64,000 bases of DNA, taken from contig NZ_MUMH01000059.1 of assembly GCF_002155965.1 (NCBI RefSeq), positions 107,989 to 171,988 on the forward strand, written 5' to 3'. This document shows, piece by piece, positions 42,778-50,794 of this stretch. Both the position numbers and the translations under genes were made by a program. Source of the DNA: Allokutzneria sp. NRRL B-24872 (GTDB lineage Bacteria > Actinomycetota > Actinomycetes > Mycobacteriales > Pseudonocardiaceae). Under the pieces are notes generated by a model. That model was not told where the DNA came from. It searched no databases and saw only the letters and a program-made list of their open reading frames with translations. The first letter of the stretch is position 1, and the number at the start of each line of letters is the position of its first letter.

Positions 42778-43754
42778 GAGCCCGCCTGGGTGACGAGCTT
42801 GTCCGCGGGGACGGTGCCGTTGAACTGACCGGAGCGCCGCAGCGCCTCCTGCCACGGTTCGAGCCGGGTCCTCAGCTCAGCGGCCGCCATGCCCCCGCCG
42901 TAGACCGGGAGCTGCACGGTGTCGGCGAGTTCGGCGGAGAGCTGGGTGTACTTGCGCAGGATCGCCCGCGCCGTCTTCGGGTCGTCCTTGATCAGCTGTT
43001 CCGCCTCGGCCAGCGAGCGCCGCCAGCGCTGCACGGTGCCGGCGTTGGACTCGGCCCACGCGCGCTGCGCCGTCCACAGCGTCACCAGAACCGGGGACTC
43101 CCCGACCGACAGGAACGGGCTGCCGATCGAGCGCGCGCCCTGCGCCAGCATCGTGCCCAGCACCGGCTGGATCGCCTCGACGGCGTCCACGCGCCCGGCC
43201 TTGAGCTGGTCGGGCATGGTCGAGAACGGCATCTCCACGCCGGTGATCGACGCCGGGTCGCCGCCCTCCTCGGAGATCCAGTTCAGCAGCGAGTTGTGGA
43301 AGGCGGCGCCGATCGTCGGAGCGCCGACGCGCTTGCCCGCGAGGTCGCGCACCGAGCGGATCGGCGACTCCTTGGCCACCACGACCTGCGCCGTCGCGAC
43401 CTCCGGCGTCTCGACCGAGCTGGTCGCGACGGCGGCGATCCCGATGCCCTGGCCGACCGCCTTGATCAGGTCGGTTGGGGTTGCCGAGGCGATGTCGAAC
43501 TGCCTGCCCAGGGTTCCCGGCGTCGCCGAGAGGTTCTGCGTCGGTGTCAGCGTCACCTCCAGCCGGTTGCGGGCGAAGATCCCGGCGTCCTCGGCGACGA
43601 GGGCGGGCAGGTAGGTCGCGACCGGCACGTAGGCCACCCGGATCTCGGCCGCTCCGCCCGCCTGGGGCGCGCTCGCCTGGCCGCATCCGGCGAGGGCGGC
43701 GGTGACTGCCACGAGCGCGAACAACGGCGTTCTCGCACGTCCAACGGTGGGCAT
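42774..43754 (-). CDS. ABC substrate-binding lipoprotein (NitT/TauT type)
   Basis: 326 residues, ATG at 43754 behind GAGGAGG. The signal ends in the lipobox LAGCGQ. The mature protein has the NMT1/SsuA-like pattern: IRVAYVPVATYLPALVAEDA, then GIGIAAVATSSVETPEVATA and VGAPTIGAAFHNSLLNWISE. The ligand is not predictable (sulfonates, nitrilated or aromatic acids are typical). First gene of the operon, controlled by the GntR operators at 43807-43844. Confidence 0.9.
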   Translation of the reverse strand: MPTVGRARTPLFALVAVTAALAGCGQASAPQAGGAAEIRVAYVPVATYLPALVAEDAGIFARNRLEVTLTPTQNLSATPGTLGRQFDIASATPTDLIKAVGQGIGIAAVATSSVETPEVATAQVVVAKESPIRSVRDLAGKRVGAPTIGAAFHNSLLNWISEEGGDPASITGVEMPFSTMPDQLKAGRVDAVEAIQPVLGTMLAQGARSIGSPFLSVGESPVLVTLWTAQRAWAESNAGTVQRWRRSLAEAEQLIKDDPKTARAILRKYTQLSAELADTVQLPVYGGGMAAAELRTRLEPWQEALRRSGQFNGTVPADKLVTQAGS

Positions 43755-43806
43755 CGTGGGTGTCCTCCTCCTCGCGGCCGTCGTCGATCGCGACCGCACT
43801 CGTATG

Positions 43807-43819
43807 ATTGTCGTACAAT
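43807..43819 (+). promoter_or_regulatory. GntR operator, copy 1
   Basis: ATTGTCGTACAAT, nearly perfect dyad (ATTGT/ACAAT), in the divergent promoter between the importer operon and the decarboxylase gene. It shares the pattern with the sites at 43832 and 40481. Confidence 0.75.
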
Positions 43820-43831
43820 ACGTTCTGTACG

Positions 43832-43844
43832 ATCGTCTGACAAT
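43832..43844 (+). promoter_or_regulatory. GntR operator, copy 2
   Basis: ATCGTCTGACAAT, 25 bp from copy 1 centre to centre, and 20 bp before the decarboxylase start. Two sites in one promoter region fit cooperative repression by an FCD-type dimer. Confidence 0.7.
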
Positions 43845-43864
43845 CCACGAGGGAAGGACCCCCG

Positions 43865-44266
43865 ATGACCGACCGCACGCTGCTGCACGACGGCACCGAG
43901 ATCCGCAGGGCCGTGCTCGGCGCCGAGTTCGTCGACCGCACGCTCGCCCAGACCAGCGAGTTCGCTCGCCCGATGCAGGAGCTCGTCGGCGAGTACTGCT
44001 GGGGCACGGTGTGGTCGCGGCCCGGACTCGACCGCCGCGCGCGGAGCCTGCTCAACCTGGGCATGCTCACCGCGCTCAACCGCACCCCCGAGCTGAAGCT
44101 GCACCTCAGGGGCGCGCTCAACAACGGCGTGACCCCGGTGGAGATCCAGGAGGTGCTGTTGCAGGCGAGCATCTACTGCGGGGTGCCCGCCGCGATGGAA
44201 GCCTTCCGCGCGGCGGAGGAAGTCCTCGTCGAACGCGGGGTCGACGTCAACTCCCCCGACGCGTGA
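43865..44266 (+). CDS. Carboxymuconolactone decarboxylase family protein
   Basis: 133 residues, ATG at 43865. The signature GVTPVEIQEVLLQASIYCGV followed by PAAMEAFRAA matches PcaC-type 4-carboxymuconolactone decarboxylase; LDRRARSLLNLGMLTALNR is the conserved helix. In the beta-ketoadipate pathway this enzyme decarboxylates the lactone that an enol-lactonase then opens. Lactonase-like hydrolases nearby fit this. Other members have redox (AhpD-like) roles, but the CxxC of AhpD is absent. Confidence 0.85.
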   Translation: MTDRTLLHDGTEIRRAVLGAEFVDRTLAQTSEFARPMQELVGEYCWGTVWSRPGLDRRARSLLNLGMLTALNRTPELKLHLRGALNNGVTPVEIQEVLLQASIYCGVPAAMEAFRAAEEVLVERGVDVNSPDA

Positions 44267-44298
44267 GCGCACGAGAAGCAGAACGGAAGAGAGCGACG

Positions 44299-45762
44299 AT
44301 GTCGAACCCCTTGGAGGACTGGGTGCCGGCCGAGCTCCTGCGCGACCGCGGCCTCGTCGACGGCGTCTGGACGGCCGCCGACGACGGCGCCGAGTTCGAG
44401 GTCACCAACCCCGCGACCGGGGACGTCCTCGCCCGCGTGCCCGACATGGGCGCGCGCGAGACCTCGGCGGCGATCGAGGCGGCTGAGCGCGCGCAGCGAC
44501 TGTGGGCCGCGCGCACGGCGGGCGAGCGCGCCGAAGTGCTGTTCAGGTGGCGGGATCTGGTGCTGGAGCACCAGGACGCGCTCGCCCGGCTGCTGACCTT
44601 GGAGCAGGGCAAGCCCGTCGCGGAGGCGCGCGGCGAGATCGGCTACGCCGCGTCCTTCCTCCGCTTCTACGGCGAGGAGGCGCGCCGGATTCGCGGGGAG
44701 ACGATCCCCTCCGCGAGCGCGGACACGCGAATTGTCGTTCTGCGCCAACCGATCGGCGTCGCCGCGTGCATCACGCCGTGGAACTTCCCGGCCGCGATGA
44801 TCACGCGCAAGGCGGCTCCGGCGATCGCGGCCGGGTGCGCGGTGGTGATGAAGCCCGCGGAGCTGACGCCGCTGTCCGCGCTGGCGCTGGCCGCCTTGGC
44901 CGAGCAGGCCGGGATGCCCGCAGGAGTGCTCAACATCGTGACCGGCCAGCCGCAGGCCATCGGCGCCGAGCTGTGCGCGAGCCCGGCTGTTCGCGCGCTG
45001 TCCTTCACCGGCTCCACCGACGTGGGCAGGCTGCTGTCCGCGCAGTGCGCTCCCACGGTGAAGAAGCTTTCGTTGGAGCTGGGCGGAAACGCGCCGTTCA
45101 TCGTGTTCGACGACGCCGACCTCGACGCGGCGGTGGAAGGCGCGGTGCTGTCGAAGTACCGGCACTCGGGGCAGACCTGCGTGTGCACCAACAGGTTCCT
45201 CGTCCAGGACGGGATCTACGACGAGTTCACCGAGCGCTTCACCAGCCGCGTCGCCGCGCTGACCGTGGGCGACGGCATGGTGGACGGCGTGCAGGTCGGG
45301 CCGCTGATCAACGAGCGCGCGCTCGACAAGGTGCAGGCGCACGTCGCCGACGCGCTCGACAACGGCGCGAAGCTGCTCACCGGCGGCGAGCACCTCGGCG
45401 GCACCTTCTACGCGCCGACCGTGCTGGGCGAGGCGACCACCGACATGCGGCTGGCGAGCGAGGAGACCTTCGGCCCGGTCGCGGCGCTGTTCCGGTTCGG
45501 CGCGGAGGCCGAGGCGATCCAGCTGGCCAACGACACCGAGTACGGGCTGGGCGGCTACTTCTACACGCGCGACGTCGGGCGTGTCTGGCGGGTGGCCGAG
45601 CAGCTGGAGACCGGCATGGTCGGGATCAACTCGGCGATGCTGTCGGTGGAGATCGCGCCGTTCGGCGGGGTCAAGCAGTCCGGTATCGGCCGCGAGGGCT
45701 CGCACCACGGCATCGACGAGTTCGTGGAGCTGAAGTACCTGGCCTTCGGCGGCATCCGCTGA
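44299..45762 (+). CDS. gabD: NAD(P)-dependent aldehyde dehydrogenase, succinate-semialdehyde type
   Basis: 487 residues, ATG at 44299. Conserved landmarks: ACITPWNFPAAMITRKAAPA with the catalytic Asn, LSLELGGNAPFIVFDDADLD with the general-base Glu, and GQTCVCTNRFLVQDG with the nucleophile Cys. Family comparison points to succinate-semialdehyde dehydrogenase (GabD) or a close glutarate semialdehyde relative. It likely ends the catabolic pathway, feeding succinate to central metabolism. Lies 32 bp after the decarboxylase gene, same operon. Confidence 0.85.
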   Translation: MSNPLEDWVPAELLRDRGLVDGVWTAADDGAEFEVTNPATGDVLARVPDMGARETSAAIEAAERAQRLWAARTAGERAEVLFRWRDLVLEHQDALARLLTLEQGKPVAEARGEIGYAASFLRFYGEEARRIRGETIPSASADTRIVVLRQPIGVAACITPWNFPAAMITRKAAPAIAAGCAVVMKPAELTPLSALALAALAEQAGMPAGVLNIVTGQPQAIGAELCASPAVRALSFTGSTDVGRLLSAQCAPTVKKLSLELGGNAPFIVFDDADLDAAVEGAVLSKYRHSGQTCVCTNRFLVQDGIYDEFTERFTSRVAALTVGDGMVDGVQVGPLINERALDKVQAHVADALDNGAKLLTGGEHLGGTFYAPTVLGEATTDMRLASEETFGPVAALFRFGAEAEAIQLANDTEYGLGGYFYTRDVGRVWRVAEQLETGMVGINSAMLSVEIAPFGGVKQSGIGREGSHHGIDEFVELKYLAFGGIR

Positions 45763-45771
45763 CGCTGCACT

Positions 45772-45809
45772 GACAACGCCCCCGCCGGTGCGCAGGCGGG
45801 GGCGTTGTC
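45772..45809 (+). terminator. Strong hairpin terminator
   Basis: A perfect 15-bp GC-rich stem (45772-45786 with 45795-45809) with an eight-base loop, nine bases after the dehydrogenase stop. It separates the catabolic operon from the PadR promoter. Confidence 0.85.
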
Positions 45810-45815
45810 GTTCCC

Positions 45816-45838
45816 GGTACTCAGTGCTACTTTGTACC
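45816..45838 (+). promoter_or_regulatory. PadR operator, copy 1
   Basis: A 23-base unit starting GGTACTCAGTGCTAC and ending TGTACC. Directly followed by a second similar unit. The GGTACT...GTACC arms form a dyad. Confidence 0.7.
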
Positions 45839-45861
45839 GGTACTCAGTGCCACGGAGTACC
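45839..45861 (+). promoter_or_regulatory. PadR operator, copy 2
   Basis: A 23-base unit starting GGTACTCAGTGCCAC and ending GAGTACC, adjacent to copy 1 with no gap. Fourteen of the first fifteen bases are shared. It ends 13 bp before the PadR start, so bound protein would block its own promoter. Confidence 0.75.
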
Positions 45862-45874
45862 GAGAGGAGGCCCG

Positions 45875-46201
45875 GTGGAGGACCTGACGGAAATGCTCAA
45901 GGGAACGCTGGAGGGCTGCGTGCTCCAGATCATCGGCGCGGAGGAGACCTACGGGTACGCCATCACCCGGCGGCTCAACGAACTCGGCTTCGCCGACGTG
46001 GTCGAGGGCACGGTCTACACGATCCTCGTGCGACTGGAGAAGAACGGCCTCGTGCACGTGACGAAACGACCGTCCGGCCAGGGCCCGCCGCGCAAGTTCT
46101 TCTCGCTCAACGACTCCGGACGCCAGGAACTGGCGAGGTTCTGGGCGAAGTGGGAGTACGTCACATCGCGCATCGACAAGCTCAGGGAGGGTGGGCGATG
46201 A
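45875..46201 (+). CDS. PadR-family transcriptional regulator
   Basis: 108 residues from a GTG at 45875 behind GAGAGGAGG. The winged HTH (MLKGTLEGCVLQIIGAEETY, then GYAITRRLNELGFADVVEGT) and recognition region VYTILVRLEKNGLVHVTKRP are typical PadR-s1. It lacks a long C-terminal domain but has a short dimerisation helix. Tandem operators lie directly upstream, and the two DUF1048 genes follow with a four-base overlap, a frequent pairing in Gram-positives. Confidence 0.9.
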   Translation: MEDLTEMLKGTLEGCVLQIIGAEETYGYAITRRLNELGFADVVEGTVYTILVRLEKNGLVHVTKRPSGQGPPRKFFSLNDSGRQELARFWAKWEYVTSRIDKLREGGR

Positions 46202-46554
46202 CCTTCTGGGACACCGTCACCGGCAACGATCTCACCAGGGAGTGGAAGGCCTTCGAAGCCCGGGCCGCCGCGCTGCCGCCCGATTTCCGCGCGGCGTGGG
46301 AGGAGATCAAGGCGAACCTGTTCTCCTACGGGAACTTCAGCGGCCGGAACCTCACGCCGATCGCCGACGGCGCCCTGGGGCTGCTCGAAGAAACGGCGGC
46401 CGACGGGCAGAGCGTCCGCGACGTGCTCGGCGAGGACGTCAAGGGGTTCTGCGCCGCGCTGGCCGGAGGCGAGGGCGCTCGGACCTACCGCGACCGGTGG
46501 CGCGAGCAGTTGAACGGCAATGTCGCCAGGAAGCTCGGCAGGCTGGGAGGCTGA
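46198..46554 (+). CDS. DUF1048-family protein
   Basis: 118 residues, ATG at 46198 overlapping the PadR stop. Composition and the pattern EWKAFEARAAALPPDFRAAW, EEIKANLFSYGNF, then LGEDVKGFCAAL fit DUF1048, all-helical proteins of unknown role found with PadR regulators. It shares the same general fold pattern with the next gene, so the two look like paralogues. Confidence 0.8.
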   Translation: MTFWDTVTGNDLTREWKAFEARAAALPPDFRAAWEEIKANLFSYGNFSGRNLTPIADGALGLLEETAADGQSVRDVLGEDVKGFCAALAGGEGARTYRDRWREQLNGNVARKLGRLGG

Positions 46555-46555
46555 C

Positions 46556-46864
46556 GTGGGAATCCGAGACATCATCGAGGGCAAGAAGCAGTGGCGCGCG
46601 CACGTCGCGCGGGTCAAGGCGCTGCCGCCGGACTACCAGATCGTCTACAAGGAGATGCAGCGCTACGTCTTCAAGGTCGGCCCCGTCGACCTGCTCGACG
46701 GCTCGCTGCTGTCCGGGATCGTCGACTTCTTCGAGGAGGGCGTGGCCTCGGGCAAGGGAGTCATGGAGCTCATCGGCCCCGACGTCGCCGCGTTCTGCGA
46801 CGGCCTGATGAAGGACTCGCGCACCCACGCCGAGGTCTACCAGGAGTCCCTCGGCGAGAAGTAG
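46556..46864 (+). CDS. DUF1048-family protein
   Basis: 102 residues, GTG at 46556. The pattern VKALPPDYQIVYKEMQRYVF, GIVDFFEEGVASGKGVMELI and GPDVAAFCDGLMK parallels the previous protein (same Leu-Pro-Pro-Asp turn and the G-x-D-V-x-x-F-C motif). DUF1048 proteins often occur in pairs. Confidence 0.85.
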   Translation: MGIRDIIEGKKQWRAHVARVKALPPDYQIVYKEMQRYVFKVGPVDLLDGSLLSGIVDFFEEGVASGKGVMELIGPDVAAFCDGLMKDSRTHAEVYQESLGEK

Positions 46865-46877
46865 GTAGGCTTCGGTC

Positions 46878-47339
46878 GTGGCTCGATCTTGGTTGCGCGG
46901 CGGTGTCGTGTCCGCCGTCCTGGTGACGGTGGCCGCCTGCTCCTCAGCCGTCGAGGACAAGTACCTCGTCCTCGACGGCTCGAAGGTCTGCGAGGTGTTC
47001 ACGCCCGCACAGATCTTCGAGTACGGCGTGGGCAGCGTGTCGGCCGAGTCCAACAACACCGGGCGGGACAAGTCGTTCAGCAACTGCGTGTGGAAGTCCA
47101 TCTCCTCCGTCGGCGGCTCCCGCCTGCTGCTCGTCTCCTTCGACACCGCCCGGCTCAACGACTGGATCGGCGACAAGAACGGGACCGAGCCCGTCTCCGG
47201 CTACCGCGCGAGCCTCTTCGGCGACCTGATCTCGATCGCGGCCGGCCCGGAGTCCGGTGTGCTGACCATCGACTCCCGCAGCGCCAAGAAGCCGATCCGC
47301 GAGATCGCCGAAGCCGCCGTCGCCCGGCTCAAGAAGTAG
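46878..47339 (+). CDS. DUF3558-like lipoprotein
   Basis: 153 residues, GTG at 46878. The signal ends in VAACSS, a lipobox with the acylated Cys at about position 21. Mature part: a CEVFTPAQIFEYG start, a NCVWK cysteine, and strands that fit the DUF3558-like lipoproteins common in Pseudonocardiaceae and mycobacteria. Function unknown; it is probably surface anchored. Confidence 0.75.
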   Translation: MARSWLRGGVVSAVLVTVAACSSAVEDKYLVLDGSKVCEVFTPAQIFEYGVGSVSAESNNTGRDKSFSNCVWKSISSVGGSRLLLVSFDTARLNDWIGDKNGTEPVSGYRASLFGDLISIAAGPESGVLTIDSRSAKKPIREIAEAAVARLKK

Positions 47340-47356
47340 CCGCCCCGCCTCGGGCT

Positions 47357-48229
47357 TCACGGCATGAGGAAACGGCTGAGGTCAAGGTCGTCGCCGCACA
47401 CGTCGGCGAGCCAGGCGTCGTGGACGTACTCGAACGTGCCCGTTTCGGTGTCCAGCAGGCCGATGCTGCCCTCCGCCACCCGCTGTTCGGGGTTGGCGCG
47501 CTCGGGCCGCCGCCGATTCGTCTTGGGGTAGACCAGTTCCGCGAGTGCGTAGGAGTCCGTGCGGCCGTAGTGGCGCGGCCCGTTCTCGTGGTGGTAGTGG
47601 CCGCTGACGTGCACGCGGGGTTGCAGGTGCTCGATGAGCTCGGCCAACTTCGGCGATCCCTCAAGCTCGCCGCGCCAGTTGCGGCACATGCCGAACGGGC
47701 CGTCGTGGGTGACGAGGACGTCGACGCTGCCCGGCTCGGCGGCGAGCAGGCTCGCGCGGGCGTCCTCGTCGAGATCCATGTGCCCGGGCTCCTCGATCTT
47801 GCCGAGGAAGGCGATCCGTTGTTCCGCAACGGTGATCTGGTGCCCGCACTCGACGTGGTGGAACGCGCCCAGCGGATCGACGGGCACAACGCGCTCGCCC
47901 GCGGCCTCGTGCAGTCCGGCCAGCCACTCGAAGTCCTCGTGGTTGCCGCTGACGAAGTGCACCGGCGGCAGCAGCGCGAGGGCGCTCCGCACCGCGTCGG
48001 CCAGCCGCGGCGACGGGTCGAGCAGGCGGAAGAAGTCGTTCTCCGCCGGGTTCTCCTCGGCGAAGCGCTTGCTCGGCCGATCCATCCGCTCCCAGGTCGG
48101 GTAGGCGCCGAGATCGCCGACCTGGATCGCGGCGTCGAGCCGGACGCCACGACTGTTTTGCAGTGCTGCCAATGCTCCCAGGGTGTGCAGCACGCGGCCG
48201 TGCACATCACCGATGAATGCGATTCTCAT
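47357..48229 (-). CDS. Calcineurin-like metallophosphoesterase
   Basis: 290 residues from ATG 48229 (a GTG three codons upstream is possible). Metal motifs appear in order: RIAFIGDVHGR (DxH), IQVGDLGAYP (GD), HFVSGNHEDF (GNHE), then VLVTHDGPFG (H) and HVSGHYHH (GHxH). The core is complete, so it should be a working phosphodiesterase or protein phosphatase. The substrate is unknown. Divergent from the next gene. Confidence 0.9.
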   Translation of the reverse strand: MRIAFIGDVHGRVLHTLGALAALQNSRGVRLDAAIQVGDLGAYPTWERMDRPSKRFAEENPAENDFFRLLDPSPRLADAVRSALALLPPVHFVSGNHEDFEWLAGLHEAAGERVVPVDPLGAFHHVECGHQITVAEQRIAFLGKIEEPGHMDLDEDARASLLAAEPGSVDVLVTHDGPFGMCRNWRGELEGSPKLAELIEHLQPRVHVSGHYHHENGPRHYGRTDSYALAELVYPKTNRRRPERANPEQRVAEGSIGLLDTETGTFEYVHDAWLADVCGDDLDLSRFLMP

Positions 48230-48282
48230 GCCGCTCACGGTAGGGTTCAGCGCTCCGAGCCCGACAGGACACGATTCCGGAC

Positions 48283-49194
48283 ATGACCGACTCCCCCTTG
48301 GGCTGCACGTGGCAGCGCTACCTCGAACACCTCGTCGAGGAGCACGGCGGCTGGACCGCGCTGACCCGCCTGCTCGTCCAGCGCGCCGGTCCCGACGCGG
48401 GCCTCCCGGTCGATCCGGGGACCATCGAGCGCGGACTGCGCCGACTCCGGACCCGGGGCAACGCGCCCGGCGGGCAGTACGGGGACTGGCTGCTCCACCA
48501 CTTCGGCGTACCGCGCCCGCTGGAGGACACCGCGCGGTGGATGGGCCAGTACCACGGGCGTTTCGCCGACATGCCGCTGTCGCTGTGCGAGGCGCAGCTG
48601 CTGTTGTGGGACCGCCCGCCGATCTCCGAGTCCCCGTCGGCGTGCTGGATCGGCGTCGGCCTCGCCGGTGTGGCCCTGCGCAGGAACGACCTCGCCGGTG
48701 CCCGCTCCCGGCTCGACCGCGCCCGCGACACCGCAGATCCCGCCGCCCAGGTCGAGGCGGCGTTGCTCGACGCGCGCCTGCGGACGAGCGACGTTGAATC
48801 GGCGCTCGCGTTGGCGCACAAGCACATCGAAGCGCTGCCGCTCGGCGATGAGCGAGACTGCTATCAGGCGCGGTGGGCGGATCAGCGCGCTTACCGCGCT
48901 GAGGACCTGGCGAGCGCCGTGCGGCTCTACGAGTCCATCAACGCGAGCAGTTCCGCCGCGTTCGCGCTGTTCCGGCGGGAGCACGGATTGGCGTACTGCT
49001 GGTGGAAACTGGGCTCGGATGAGCGCGCGCTCGGGCACGCGCGGGCAGCGGTTGACCACGCCGGGGATGCCGGGTTGTTGCGGTTTCGCGTGATGGGGCT
49101 GCGGTTGCTGGCGCGCATCGATCCGGGTCAGGCGGAGGCGCTGGAGGCGCGGAGCGCGCGGATCATCGCGGAGCTGGGGCATCGCGATCTGTGA
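48283..49194 (+). CDS. TPR-like helical protein of unknown function
   Basis: 303 residues, ATG at 48283. Paired helices occur every 35-40 residues from residue 120 (RRNDLAGARSRLDRARDTAD, VESALALAHKHIEALPLGDE, AVRLYESINASSSAAFALF, LGHARAAVDHAGDAG), typical of TPR or TPR-like repeats. The N-terminal 100 residues (GGWTALTRLLVQRAG, YGDWLLHHFGVPRPLEDTAR) are not recognised but could be a DNA-binding or partner domain. I do not assign a function. Confidence 0.7.
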   Translation: MTDSPLGCTWQRYLEHLVEEHGGWTALTRLLVQRAGPDAGLPVDPGTIERGLRRLRTRGNAPGGQYGDWLLHHFGVPRPLEDTARWMGQYHGRFADMPLSLCEAQLLLWDRPPISESPSACWIGVGLAGVALRRNDLAGARSRLDRARDTADPAAQVEAALLDARLRTSDVESALALAHKHIEALPLGDERDCYQARWADQRAYRAEDLASAVRLYESINASSSAAFALFRREHGLAYCWWKLGSDERALGHARAAVDHAGDAGLLRFRVMGLRLLARIDPGQAEALEARSARIIAELGHRDL

Positions 49195-49210
49195 GCTTGG
49201 GCGTTGGTCG

Positions 49211-49320
49211 GGGACGGCTGGGCTTCCTGGTCGGGTACGGCTGGGCTTCCGGCTTGCACTGGCTGGGATTCCAGCGGGGTACGGCTGGACTTCCTGGTCG
49301 GGTACGGCTGGGCTTCCAGC
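49211..49320 (+). repeat. 22-bp minisatellite, about five copies
   Basis: The unit GGGTACGGCTGGGCTTCC plus a TGGTC-type spacer recurs at 49211, 49233, 49277 and 49300, with a degenerate copy at 49255-49275. Period is 22-23 bp. It lies in the 367-bp gap between the TPR-like gene and the HNH gene; the rest of that gap holds the promoter at 49503 and nothing else recognised. Confidence 0.8.
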
Positions 49321-49502
49321 CCGCACCGGTACCAGCGTGGGGTCGGCTTGACCTGGGGCCCCTTGCGCGTGCCCTCATTGGCCGGGCGGGCACGGGATGA
49401 ATCCCGGCCCACGCGGACAAGCGTATGGCACGCGCACCCCAGGTAAAGCCGACCGGTTTCGCTCGCGGCTGAAAGTCGCGTTGTTGTTTCGCTGCAACGG
49501 AT

Positions 49503-49530
49503 TTGACGCCCTCGCAGGGCTTGCTAAAAT
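49503..49530 (+). promoter_or_regulatory. Sigma70-like promoter of the HNH gene
   Basis: TTGACG (49503-49508) and TAAAAT (49525-49530) are separated by 16 bases. This is a good match to the vegetative promoter consensus, rare in this GC-rich window. It is followed by GAGGAGG (49548-49554) and the ATG at 49562. Confidence 0.7.
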
Positions 49531-49561
49531 TGAGGTATCCAACAGATGAGGAGGTGTGATC

Positions 49562-50794
49562 ATGTTGGATATCCAAGAACTCCAGTCAACATTGATAGAT
49601 CATCTCGAAGCACAAGACGTCTATCGGCTTTCCGAGGAAGAGCATCTCGCGTTCCTGGACGGCTTGGAAACTCTCTCCAACCTTGTGACCGCTGTGAAGA
49701 CTGACGCGGCGACGCACGCGGAGGATCGTGGTCTGCACACCTCGCTGGGGTGTCGGAACATCGCGACCCTGTTGCGGTCGCGGTTGAGGATTTCCCCGGC
49801 GGAAGCGAAGCGACGCTCTCGCCTGGTGGCCGAGTTGCCCGGCGTGCCCCAAACTCGGGATGCGGTGTATGCGGGTGTGTTGAGTGGTGAGCATGCGTTG
49901 ATCATTTCCGATGTCATCCAGAACATCCCCGCCGCCGAAGCGGAGCTGGCCGAGAAGACCCTGTTGACCTACGCCCCCGCTCTCACTCCGCAGGAGTTGA
50001 CCTACGCGGGTAAGCGGTTGCGGTCGCATTTTGATCAGGACGGTGCCTTCAAGGATGAGCAGGAGGGTGTGAAGGCTCGGTCGTGGAAGATGACCAAGAA
50101 CCAGCACGGCTGGCTCGTGTTCAACGGCTGCCTCCCACCGCTGGAAGGCGCGATGGTCGAAGAGGCGTTGCACGCGGTGTCCAAGCCTCGTCCGGTGGGT
50201 GGGGAGAAGGACCCGCGCACACCCGAGCAGCGCTACGCCGACGGCTTGTGCGAACTCATCACGATCGCCATGTCCACCAAGGACCTGCCGATGAGTGGCG
50301 GGGTGCGGCCGCAGATGGTCGTCACCATGCGCCTGGACTGGCTGGAAGAGAAGGTCCGGACCGGCTACACCGACTGGGACGGTGAAGCGACCGCGTCACT
50401 GTTGCGGCAGCTCTCCTGCGACGCCGAACTCATCCCCGTCGTCCTCAACGGCGAAAGCATCCCCCTCGACTACGGCCGCTCCGTCCGCACAGCGCCACTC
50501 CCACTGCGGCGGGCGCTGGCGTTGCGGGACAAAGGATGCGCCTTCCCCGGATGTGATCGGCCACCGGCGTGGACGGAAGCCCACCACGTCTTGCACTGGA
50601 CTAAGCACCAAGGGCCTACCGACCTCGGGAACATGACCTTGCTGTGCTCGCACCACCACCACGTGATCCACGAAGAAGACTGGAAGATCGTCTTCGCCGA
50701 GGACGGGCGGCCGGACTTCATCCCGCCGCCGCGGGTGGACCCGGAACAGAAACCCCTGCGCAACATCAGAGTCGACCCACGACTCAGAGGCTAG
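49562..50794 (+). CDS. DUF222 HNH endonuclease (13E12-repeat family)
   Basis: 410 residues from ATG 49562 behind GAGGAGG. Residues 20-300 form the DUF222 domain, with GCRNIATLLRSRLRISPAEA and TLLTYAPALTPQELTYAGKR. The HNH nuclease is at the end: KGCAFPGCDRPPAWTEAHHV, then HWTKHQGPTDLGNMTLLCSH and HHHVIHEEDW. The Cys pairs and HH motif are complete. Such genes are multicopy in actinobacteria and behave like mobile or repeat elements. Base composition here appears less GC-rich than its neighbours. Confidence 0.92.
   Translation: MLDIQELQSTLIDHLEAQDVYRLSEEEHLAFLDGLETLSNLVTAVKTDAATHAEDRGLHTSLGCRNIATLLRSRLRISPAEAKRRSRLVAELPGVPQTRDAVYAGVLSGEHALIISDVIQNIPAAEAELAEKTLLTYAPALTPQELTYAGKRLRSHFDQDGAFKDEQEGVKARSWKMTKNQHGWLVFNGCLPPLEGAMVEEALHAVSKPRPVGGEKDPRTPEQRYADGLCELITIAMSTKDLPMSGGVRPQMVVTMRLDWLEEKVRTGYTDWDGEATASLLRQLSCDAELIPVVLNGESIPLDYGRSVRTAPLPLRRALALRDKGCAFPGCDRPPAWTEAHHVLHWTKHQGPTDLGNMTLLCSHHHHVIHEEDWKIVFAEDGRPDFIPPPRVDPEQKPLRNIRVDPRLRG

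Noticed and set aside
44173..45708. A 511-codon minus-strand frame opposite the semialdehyde dehydrogenase
   Set aside because: Antisense of a clear GabD-type protein; the translation is Arg/Gly/Ala/His-rich with no known motif.
49211..49320. Possible CRISPR array
   Set aside because: Units are 22-23 bp with almost no variable spacer, and no cas genes are near; it is a minisatellite.
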